Part shown: in pieces, positions 55,985 through 64,000 of the stretch
How positions within the stretch are numbered: position 1 is the stretch's first letter
Layout of the letters: every line of letters begins with the position of its first letter
Source of the DNA: Acanthosepion pharaonis
Lineage: Eukaryota; Mollusca; Cephalopoda; Sepiida; Sepiidae
Assembly (NCBI GenBank): GCA_903632075.3
Contig: CAHIKZ030000129.1
Location: 1,442,501 to 1,506,500, forward strand
Direction of reading: 5' to 3'
DNA: 64,000 bases
Translations under genes and position numbers: made by a program
Notes under the pieces: generated by a model
Database searches by the model: none
Seen by the model: the letters and a program-made list of their open reading frames with translations, nothing else
Told to the model about the DNA's origin: nothing

Positions 55985-57060
55985 TCTCCAAGAGGTTTTC
56001 TATGTGCCATATCACTTCAGGACGTAGGATGGCTCTCCACAGCTTTCAATTCTTTACAGTTATTATTAAACACTAACTTTTTGCTACCTCTCTTAAACCC
56101 TGTTCTGCCATTCATTTACACAAGCTCATTAGGTAAGTTCTTAATTAGGTAATGTGCAGTTCTTAATTAAGTAATGTGCAGTTTGCATTTGGCTCTCTTG
56201 CCTTAATCCTCTGAGCTCTGCGTTCCTGAACAATTTTAACTCTTCTGCCAGAGCCCCTGTGTCAAAATTTACAAATAATTGGTATGTAATTCTTCACTGT
56301 AGATATAAAAATAGTTACAAATGTTTACCCACCGTTCAACAGGTGACTGGGCATTAAGTCATTTTTCTGTACCACTATTCAACCCTTGGCTGGGCATTAA
56401 GTCATTTTTTGTACCACTGTTCAATTAGTGGCTGGGTATTACGCCATTTTTTGTACCACTGTTCAATCGGTGGCTGGGTATTACGTCATTTTTCTGTACC
56501 ACCGTTCAATCGGTGGCTGGGTATTACGTCATTTTCCTGTACCACCGTTCAATCGGTGGCTGGGTATTACGTCATTTTTCTGTACCACTGTTCAATCGGT
56601 GGTTGGGTATTGCGTCATTTTTCTGTACCACTGTTCAATCGGTGGCTGGGTATTACGTCAATTTGCTGTACCACTGTTCAATCGGTGGCTGGGTATTACG
56701 TCATTTTTTGTACCACTGTTCAATCGGTGGTTGGGTATTACATCATTTTTCTGTATCACTGTTCAATCGGTGGTTGGGTATTACGTCATTTTTCTCTATC
56801 ACCGGTAAAGCGGTGGTCAGGGTTCAATGTCCCGTGAGTGTCATATTTTCTCCTTCCTCATTATGCGCTCTAAAATTTCAATTCTCTTTTCCCGATGTTA
56901 AGTATAAGTGTTCTTTTCGCTTCCATTTTTTCTAAAACTTCGTCGTTGCTCCCATTTTCAGTCCATGGTATTCTCAGCATCCTTCTGTAGAACCACATTT
57001 ACAATCCATACACGAATCGTGTAGATAGACGCGTTTGTGCCAGCTCCATATAATCGGGCT
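55985..57060 (-). pseudogene. RTE-like LINE split by a minisatellite
   Basis: The minus strand 57010-56830 reads MWFYRRMLRIPWTENGSNDE, VLEKMEAKRTLILNIGKREL and IMRKEK. After the minisatellite, 56120-55990 gives VKN-KLWRAILRPEVIWHIE, the K-xWRxMVxxVLxxHGT end. The repeat lies within the element. Confidence 0.65.
56318..56820 (+). repeat. 43-bp minisatellite
   Basis: About eleven units of CTGTACCACTGTTCAATCGG and TGGCTGGGTATTACGTCATT, 42-43 bp each, with diverged units at the left edge. Because the unit is not a multiple of three, it is open in all three plus frames. Confidence 0.95.
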
Positions 57061-57074
57061 CTCATCAAATTATA

Positions 57075-57178
57075 CAGGGTGATTGAAAAGTAACTCCCTA
57101 TTCCCGTCTGACTATAATTTTTACAAGACGGGAGAGTCCGTCATACATAAAATACGGAGCTACATTTCAATCATCGTG
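57075..57178. mobile_element. 104-bp MITE, mariner-like ends
   Basis: CAGGGTGATTGAAAAGTAAC at the left and the inverse of CACGATGATTGAAATGTAGC at the right (57155-57178), flanked by TA on both sides. CCCGTCT and AGACGGGA form an internal hairpin. Confidence 0.65.
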
Positions 57179-57229
57179 TATGTAAGAGCACTGCATAGAA
57201 TATGAAAGTTTTTGAGAGTTTATTTCAGG

Positions 57230-57600
57230 TTAAAAGCATAATAATAATCATCTACTGCATGAATTTAAACGTGCTACTAGGTTGGCATCTCAGTCCCATC
57301 CTTTCACTGTCGAGACGATTAAATGTAGACGTCTCTTCTACTCCAACAGCTTCATGTTCTGCACTTCCCGTCTGTGGAACTGCCTTCCTCTTATTTGCTT
57401 CCCTGTTAGCTATAATCTATAACTATACAAATGCAATGAAAATCGACATCTCCAGATGCCTTGATTTAATTCACCTTCTCTTCATCCTTTTCTCTATCAT
57501 GCCTCTTTACTCTTGCTCCCACTCTCTGTAACCTCTTGCGTGCTTGTGGCACTCCCACCTTGCTTGGGGTGAAAAAACCTTCGACGGTTACGTGCCAAAC
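57230..57600 (+). pseudogene. L-alpha LINE C-terminus and 3' UTR
   Basis: The frame reads SRLWNCLPLICFPVSYN, then YKCNENRHLQMP. The 3' UTR (CTGTAACCTCTTGCGTGCTT, CCACCTTGCTTGGGGTGAAA) follows. Confidence 0.65.
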
Positions 57601-58169
57601 TTCTACTTTCAATATGTTTATTTAAACAACGGAATCGATTAATATTAATAAAAATCGATTTCTAATCAGTGTATATGCAAGATATGTATAATGACAATGA
57701 TATTGGAATTTTAATTAATTCAGAAAATGAATTTGTATGTTATAGCTTAATTAATAAAAAACATGTCTGCGGCATTAAGTTGCTTTTTCGTGTAATGTTA
57801 GCTAAAGGCGAGAACAGAAGGAAATTCGAAGTTAGTCTAAAGAAAATCGAAGGAATATGTACAGGTTCTAGTTTTATAATTAATGCCAGGATGTTTAATC
57901 CAGACAAAATAAAGGTTTAAGTAAGAGAAGATGAAAGAAGACTCGATTTGGGAGGATCAAAGCCTCTGAAATGCCACACATCCACGGACTAAATGCGCCT
58001 TTAAAACCAATGTCTCTAAGACCACATAAGAAAAAGAGAAAACGCGGTGCAAGGGATCCGATCCAGTAACTGAGAAAACAGAGCCAAACTAAATTAAGAG
58101 TGCTTATCAGGAAGTCGTTAATTGACTATATTTTATTAAAACTCTTAGCTGACAGTTTTCGACAAAAGT
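57601..58169. other. Unassigned, with an 83-codon ORF
   Basis: The plus ORF 57669-57920 includes NENEFVCYSLINKKHVCGIK-like sequence (starting NSENEF) and KFEVSLKKIEGICTG. I do not recognise it; codon content is AT-rich like its surroundings. Confidence 0.2.
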
Positions 58170-58335
58170 AAAGGTATCTGTCTATATTTCTGAGACGAGG
58201 TATTATGTACACTATTTACATTGTTCGGACTATCATCCTCATATTTGTTGCCATATTTATCATAACTTTTCGGGGTAGACTGTTCTAGTTCCACGTGCCA
58301 TGTTTAATGGATGTCATTTATCAGTTATCTCCTGT
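58170..58335 (-). mobile_element. Rep-C fragment with internal deletion
   Basis: Plus: GAGACGAGGTATTATGTACA, ATAACTTTTCGGGGTAGACT, GTTCTAGTTCCACGTGCCAT. The region between CGTTTCGG and GGGTAGAC seen in other copies is missing. Confidence 0.75.
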
Positions 58336-59175
58336 TAATTCCCTAGTCTTCCCTAGCAGAAATGTCTTTTGAATTGAGTATAGCTTACGAAGAAAATATT
58401 TTGTCATAAAGAATTATAATTCAGACAAAATTACCATGAAGCTGTAACGAGGTTGCATGTAGAGTTTGTTAATGTAAGTTAACCCCGTTGTTATAGACAT
58501 TTGTAGTTGATAGAGGAATACTTTCCTCTTTTTTTACTTAAAAATTAATAAAAACGTACAACGATAACAACAATAAGAGTTTGAGACACATGCTGATATT
58601 AATGAGAAGGATCTGTATTTTTCTTTTCGTGAGGTTAATTACAATATTGATATTGGGAATGTTAAAAATGTTCTCATTGTTATTGTCTCTTGTTTCTTTA
58701 AAAAGTTTATGCTTACTTTTTTATTGTTCGAAAAATTTCATTATTAAGTGTAGAACTTAAAAACCGTCAACTGTTAATTTTCACGGAGCGAAGAAGATAT
58801 ATCTATATTGTTCCTTTACTACTGCTACTCTAATCTAATGACCTCGCTTGTGGAAGAAAGGGCCGTTTTTATTATTATGAAGTTTCAGATTTTAGAATGA
58901 TGAAATGTCATCATCGTATATCATCATTGGCAGCCATGTTGTTTTAGATGATAAAATTTTTTCATCTTTATTTCCAGATGATGAAATATCCTCTTCACCA
59001 ATCATCACTGGTGGATAAGGCTGTTTTTAGAATGATGAAATATCATCACCATTCTGGGTCATAACAAAGCATTTCGATATTTCTTCTGCATTTTCATGCC
59101 TCAAGCTGTCATCTGATGTTCATTCGAGTAAAGGGTTAGTCTGTAAATTTGGTGACAGTATTTTGAGTTGAATCC
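58336..59175. other. Mostly unassigned; ATGATGAAA repeats
   Basis: 58890-59060 repeats AGAATGATGAAATGTCATCA-like phrases about three times. No gene recognised. Confidence 0.5.
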
Positions 59176-59530
59176 TCTGGACCGGGCAGTATCAACTGAG
59201 ACTCAGTGGAAACAGGGTGAGCAGTATTTCAGTAGAACTAACATAGAAGACGAGATATCCCCAAACATGGACAGCGGGACGAGAAATATTTACTCCAGTA
59301 AATTAAATAAACGGTTCAGTTGAAAGTTCACTGAAAATTGCCCGGATCTGTAGACACTTGTAGAAAGAAGACGGAAAGTGCAACACCGAAAAGTTGGGAT
59401 AAAAACAAGAAAAATGAGGAAATTAGTCCAAATGTAAATATAAGAATACTATACAAACGTGGATTGAGCCCTCTGGTAGTTGGTAATGCTTATATCGTAT
59501 ATAATGCGTTAAAAATTAGAGGGTGACTCC
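59176..59530 (+). repeat. Degenerate Rep-C copy
   Basis: ACATGGACAGCGGGACGAGA, AACGGTTCAGTTGAAAGTTC, CACCGAAAAGTTGGGATAAA and TTAGTCCAAATGTAAATATA follow Rep-C order with much decay. Confidence 0.45.
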
Positions 59531-60209
59531 TAAGGGTGAGAGTCTCCGACTGATGTCAGATCAGTCAGGTTTTGACCGCATGTCTAGCCACACTGATAAT
59601 CTGTGATACAGCGAAACAGTTTCTCTGTACATGACAATACATACATATATATATATTTATGAATGTGTCTATGGGAGGAATTGTAATTAAAAGGTGTTAT
59701 TAATTTGAGTAAATATGCACATTTACAGCCTACCTCGTCACTGAGGTAGTTGTGCATTCCACTTCAGTGGCAATATATATATATATATAAAATACAAAAT
59801 CCATAGGTGGTTGGGATTATTTCAAGGAGGTCTCTAAATATAAAAATATTAAAAAGTTAAATCCATGATGAGAGCTTAATACAAAGCAATATAAGTAAAT
59901 AAGGAAAATCCTTAAATATTCATCATAAAATCGGTTAAAAATTTATTTCAACAGATATACATAAATATTTACCTTCCTCCTCAGAACGACTACATTTAGT
60001 AAATGGTATAAATTCAGCCAGACAACCTAATAATAAATCAGACGTTTAAAAAAAATAAAAACAAAAAAATAAAAATGAAGCAACGAAATTAACTTGACCA
60101 TAAAAATATTTTTATTGTTTATTTTTTAAGTATCTGTTTAATTATTAGATAATCTGGTTTAATTTATATCATTTAACTTAATAAAATCGGTCTGATGAAA
60201 CAGTTAATA

Positions 60210-60215
<6 letters not shown>
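59531..60215. other. No recognised feature
   Basis: AT-rich; short TA runs at 59644-59657 and 59773-59787. Confidence 0.5.
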
Positions 60216-60276
<61 letters not shown>

Positions 60277-60306
60277 AATTATATGGTGTAAACTTAAGGA
60301 TTTTCT

Positions 60307-60368
<62 letters not shown>

Positions 60369-60399
60369 AATTATATGGTGAAAACTTAAGGATTTTCCT

Positions 60400-60437
<38 letters not shown>

Positions 60438-60492
60438 AATTATATGGTGAAAACTTAAGGATTTTCCTTATTATATATATATATATATTATA
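60216..60492 (+). repeat. Compound satellite: (TA)n plus 39-bp spacer units
   Basis: TGTTGAATTATATGGTG and AAACTTAAGGATTTTC recur three times (60272, 60364, 60433), separated by TA arrays of decreasing length. Confidence 0.95.
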
Positions 60493-61009
60493 TACATAGA
60501 TAGATATCTTTTCTTATGTATATAAAAGCGCTATATTTTAAATATTTAAGAAAAGCTTTTTAATACACATAAAAAACAGCATTTTATTTTTATTATTTAC
60601 CCATTAATAAATTGTTTCACGCAGTGCAATTTTCAAAATGGGTGTTTGTTATCCTTGGATGCTCCTGGGGTCACCAATTTTTGTTTACATTTTTCTCTAG
60701 AAAAAATGCACCAGCGTTCCGACAGTTCGAAATAATTGAATTCTTTTTGTTCTTGAATTCTTTGAGTTTTTAGTTTTTCCTCTATACATAGACTGCAATT
60801 TTTTCCTCTGGTTTTTCTTCATCGTTTTTATTATATTCTATTACTCGTGTTTTCGCCTTCATTTTTAGTTCCCATATGTATTTCGACAAAATGGTGTTAT
60901 TTCTATATTATTAATATTTGAATGATACCAAATGTTTTGTATATCTTCTTTTAAATTAATTCCTAGTTTCTCCGATGCATTCCCCTTTTTTTGTCACTTT
61001 CGCCTTATA
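60493..61009. other. No recognised feature
   Basis: T-rich unassigned DNA. Confidence 0.5.
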
Positions 61010-61370
61010 TAACACATTTTCAGAGTCTGTTTATATTTCTGAGATGAGGTATTATGTACATTATTTACATTATTCGGACTATTGTCCTCATCTTTGTCGC
61101 CATATTTATCACAACGTTTCGGCCGTTGTACGCTCCGGCCTTCTTCAGGTGGTTGGAATTTCGAACTGAACCCTTTATTTCGCTCACTGGGGTAGACTGT
61201 TCTAGTTCTACGTGCCATGTTTGATGGATGTCAGTTATCAGTTATCTTCTGCTAATTTCCCTCTGAAAGTTCTCCACTGCCTTAACCAGGTATTGAACTC
61301 ACACTTTTGGGGTCCTGTCACTGGATCTAACCAATGCCTTTATCCACATGTGTCCTTGAGGACATCTGGG
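61010..61370 (-). mobile_element. Rep-C SINE, nearly complete
   Basis: Minus: head with GTGGATAAAGGCATTGGTTA and GTGAGTTCAATACCTGG, body with AACATGGCACGTAGAACTAG, ACCACCTGAAGAAGGCCGGA, ACGGCCGAAACGTTGTGATA, and one tail unit. Confidence 0.8.
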
Positions 61371-62562
61371 TATGAATTTCTGGGTATTATAATCCTAATG
61401 TCTTCAGCAACCATTTTTACTAGTGCTCATATTGCAATTTTACTGTTAGCAATACATGTTTTTAACATCGCTCATATTGCAACTTTGTTCTTTTTATTGC
61501 TTTTCTCTGGCACTCTTTATTACTGCTTACCATATTGTATTTACTTCTATGCTTGGTCGGCTCAGGAGATTTTTGTGGCCTAGCATATGGGCTGATTCCT
61601 TAAGTTTACGAATTTTCCAATGGTGTTCCTTGTCTATGATCTCAACATGATCCCACAGAGGCGACAAAGATGAGGACAATAGTCCGAATAATGTAAATAA
61701 TGTAACACATTTTCATCTTTGCAATTTCCCTGAATTGGGCATTTGGTTTTAACTCTAAAATTACATTTTTCTTAATGGTTTTTATTTTTTGCATTATCGT
61801 TATTTTGAATTTTGCTCTGTTTTTATTATTTGTTCAAATAAGATTATTAATTTTTCCAATTATTTGTTCAATGTTATCAATGCAACAGTAACGCATTCTT
61901 ATATTGTTTCTATTAATTATTTGGTTTAATTTGTGTGATTTATGGAAATGTTTGTCTATAATTAAAAAAGAATCCTGTATTTTTATCAATATCATTATTT
62001 TTATCAATATTCTTATTGTATGGCGGATTAAATCCTATTTTTCAATTTCTGTTTTCATTTTCCGCTTTTGGCATTTATTCTAAATTCGTTTTGAACCCTC
62101 GATTTCTTAATACTATTGCATATTCATTTAATTCATTAAATATTCTTTAATCCAAAGAGTTATCTTTAATTCTTCCACTTATTATTTTTGGTATATTTAT
62201 TATCAAAACATGGGGTGCAGTTCAATAACGTGGTTACGTAGACAGGAGTTTCAGTTTCTTTTTTCATATGGTTTGTATTTATTTTTTTTTTCCAGTTTTA
62301 ATCGTGCGCATGTGTAGTCACACCAACGTAAACAAATTCAACCCAATGACGTCCTAAAGCACGAAACGCGTCACACGAAAACGTTTGCGACTTTGTCAGA
62401 CATCTTTCCCCCAATGTTATATCTAAAAAGTCTGCTGCTTTTAATTTTATTTTTATCTATTTCAATTCTGACATCTTATTGTTTTTTTTTTTTTAATTAT
62501 TGCTTCCCTTAGTTTATTATATTATGACCATTCCCTTTTTTTTTTTTTTTACAATTATTGAA
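61371..62562. other. Short Rep-C piece, otherwise unassigned
   Basis: 61656-61705 holds GGCGACAAAGATGAGGACAA and TAGTCCGAATAATGTAAATA (Rep-C tail, plus). No gene recognised in the rest. Confidence 0.5.
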
Positions 62563-62574
62563 CCTATTTATATT

Positions 62575-62931
62575 ACGTCCTGGGTAACACAAACTACATC
62601 CGCGTCCTGAGTAAGACGATAAACTAAATTCAACAGCAAGGCTTCTGATCAGGAGGTTTTGAGGAGTGTGGAACCACCTCTTAATTGCTGGTGTTCCCAG
62701 ATTCATCCTGAACCAGGGTTGTAGCACCTGTTAGGGTCCCAGATATGGGCAAATTGTTAACTATTACCAGCAATATTTTCTTGAAAAAAATTATTACCAG
62801 CAATACAATTTTGAAGGAAAAATATTACCAGAAACAGATTTTTGACAAAACAAAATATTACCAGCAATAAAAAATGTCGGCATTAAATAACCCATTGAGA
62901 TTAATATGCTGTAAAACAAAATAAACCAAAC
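62575..62931 (+). mobile_element. Rep-A SINE-like element with 12-bp TSD
   Basis: Starts ACGTCCTGGGTAAC and ends AAAACAAAATAAACCAAAC. CCTATTTATATT is perfectly duplicated at 62563-62574 and 62932-62943. A 5' partial repeat (AACTACATCC twice) and ATTACCAGCAATA units are inside. Confidence 0.85.
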
Positions 62932-62943
62932 CCTATTTATATT

Positions 62944-63050
62944 CAGAATATTGTAAGCTTTGTTGTTGTTGTTATCGCAACGTTTCGGTTGTTGTGCCGT
63001 CCGGCCTTCCTCGGGTGTATATTGAGCTAATAAATGGGTTGGTCGGAAAA
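62944..63050 (-). repeat. Rep-C core fragment
   Basis: Plus: ATCGCAACGTTTCGGTTGTT, GTGCCGTCCGGCCTTCCTCG: the Rep-C core on minus. Confidence 0.75.
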
Positions 63051-64000
63051 CTTTCAAATTATAACAAAGCCTTGAAGAAATAAAACTAAAAATGAATGCT
63101 GATTAATATCTCTAAATAAAACGTTTTAACAAAATAGAAAATATTTCCATTAAGTTTTGCCAACGTTGCCATATAGATACATAGTCAACAAATAAATATA
63201 TATTCATTAATGTTCCAAAATAATATCTTAAACTGCGTAAATTAAATCTCGTTTTCTACTTGTTTATTAACCACCCGTTTAATTACACTTTATTTTTATT
63301 TTCCACCCTCCTCATTTATTACGAATTCCTTATTTTAGAGAGTAAGCATTATATTTACATCTTTACAAAAGATGAAGATGCTTTAAGAAGAATAATATTT
63401 GTTACAAGTTTCAGGTAAGAGAAGTCGGATATTTTCCTACTTAGATACATAGTGTAGGTAAGATATATTTTTTAATCTTTATTTTTAATTATTTATTTTT
63501 TAATTGACAATCACGCCTATCAAATCTTCGAAATAGGGAATCGTTTCCGCCCAAAAACTACAATCCATAATTTTAAAGTACGAAAGCGTCGAAAAAAAAA
63601 AAAAAAAAAAAAAAAATGAAGAAATGCATTTTTTTTTTCAATGTGGCTTTAATTTAGATTCAATTCTAATATTTTTGTTCGATAGAATAAAAGATCGAAT
63701 GATCAGCCTTGTGTGTGTGTGTGCGCGCGGCTAGCTTAAGATAATAATTCAAATTGTTAAATTTCTTTTTTTCGAAAAAGCGTCATGTAAATGGTGTCAA
63801 AAACTTAAAAAAAAAAAAAAATGAAAAAAAAATGTTAATTTGGAAGCTATTTTGTTGGTCCTCATCCTTTTGATAAACAGGGGAATTGATATATTAAAGT
63901 TTATTTAGCAGATCACACCCTGCTAGTGTTAGGGTTCCATTTTCGTTTTCTGTAAGCAAGACAAAGAAAAAAGAATGCAACTTAATCATATTTTTCTTTT
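63051..64000. other. No recognised feature
   Basis: AT-rich with A runs at 63593-63616 and 63805-63820, and TG at 63711-63722. Confidence 0.5.

Noticed and set aside
56409..56935. Three overlapping plus-strand ORFs of 126-142 codons
   Set aside because: All read the same 43-bp minisatellite in shifted phases.
57669..57920. 83-codon ORF after the L-alpha fragment
   Set aside because: Peptide looks plausible but there is no homologue I recognise, no promoter and no splice context. Left as unassigned.

Overview
This window looks like animal genomic DNA, most likely from a coleoid cephalopod and probably an octopus. The evidence is the very AT-rich background with dozens of long (TA)n tracts, the many short tRNA-Arg-like SINE fragments of the octopus OR type, repeated fragments of non-LTR retrotransposons, Penelope-like elements, Tc1/mariner remnants, and one intronless B-box/coiled-coil protein gene of a kind expanded in molluscs. 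There is no operon structure and nothing prokaryotic or viral in layout. The species call is inference.

Only one convincing host gene is present: a complete single-exon ORF at 39636-41450 on the minus strand. It encodes a 604-residue RING-less TRIM-like protein (B-box, helical region, beta-propeller-like C-terminus). Nearly everything else is decayed mobile DNA.

My working names for the repeats are as follows. L-alpha is a LINE whose C-terminus carries an LWNxLPxxCFP-type motif and a shared 3' UTR. L-beta is a LINE with a YIDD reverse-transcriptase box and a VPAD-type C-terminus. L-gamma is an RTE-like LINE with an RRMLRIPWT-type motif. PLE means Penelope-like element. Rep-A is a 357-381 bp SINE-like repeat with an A-rich tail. 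Rep-B is a GC-rich, LTR-like repeat. Rep-C is a tRNA-headed SINE with a 107-bp tail unit. Rep-D is a tRNA-Arg-like SINE, one copy of which carries a nearly full-length 5S rRNA-like head. Rep-E is a shared segment of unknown type.

Layout: 0-2.6 kb holds an L-beta RT fragment and TA arrays. 2.6-4.6 kb is a PLE with inverted arms and GIY-YIG remnants. 5-8 kb holds Rep-D, L-beta and L-alpha fragments and a decayed multi-copy ORF. 8-11.5 kb has duplicated segments, a 50-bp tandem array and a palindromic element with a 14-bp direct repeat. 12-15 kb has three LINE types plus a Rep-A copy nested in a 5S/tRNA SINE. 15.7-17.6 kb has a tRNA-like SINE and an LTR with a primer-binding site. 19.4-19.9 kb is a hAT-type MITE. 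20-26 kb has tRNA-like and 5S-like sequences, Rep-B, GATA repeats and PLE tails. 27-33 kb has L-alpha and L-beta fragments, a diverged tandem duplication and palindromic PLE tails. 33-36 kb is an AT-rich desert. 37-38 kb is a second PLE-type GIY-YIG remnant. 39.6-41.5 kb is the TRIM-like gene. 42-45 kb has LINE, LTR and mariner remnants. 46.4-47 kb is a 79-bp array. 50 kb is a Tc1 deletion derivative. 52-54 kb has Rep-A and L-alpha. 54.8-57.6 kb has Rep-C, mariner, an RTE split by a 43-bp minisatellite, a tiny MITE and L-alpha. 58-63 kb has Rep-C, TA compounds and a clean Rep-A with a 12-bp target duplication.

The most interesting thread is a set of hammerhead-ribozyme-like cores (CUGANGA, a stem, then GAAA) recurring at about eight PLE-type tails, several beside (TA)n arrays or inside inverted repeats. 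Hammerhead motifs in Penelope-like elements are established knowledge; the assignments here come from reading the sequence by eye and have not been tested computationally.
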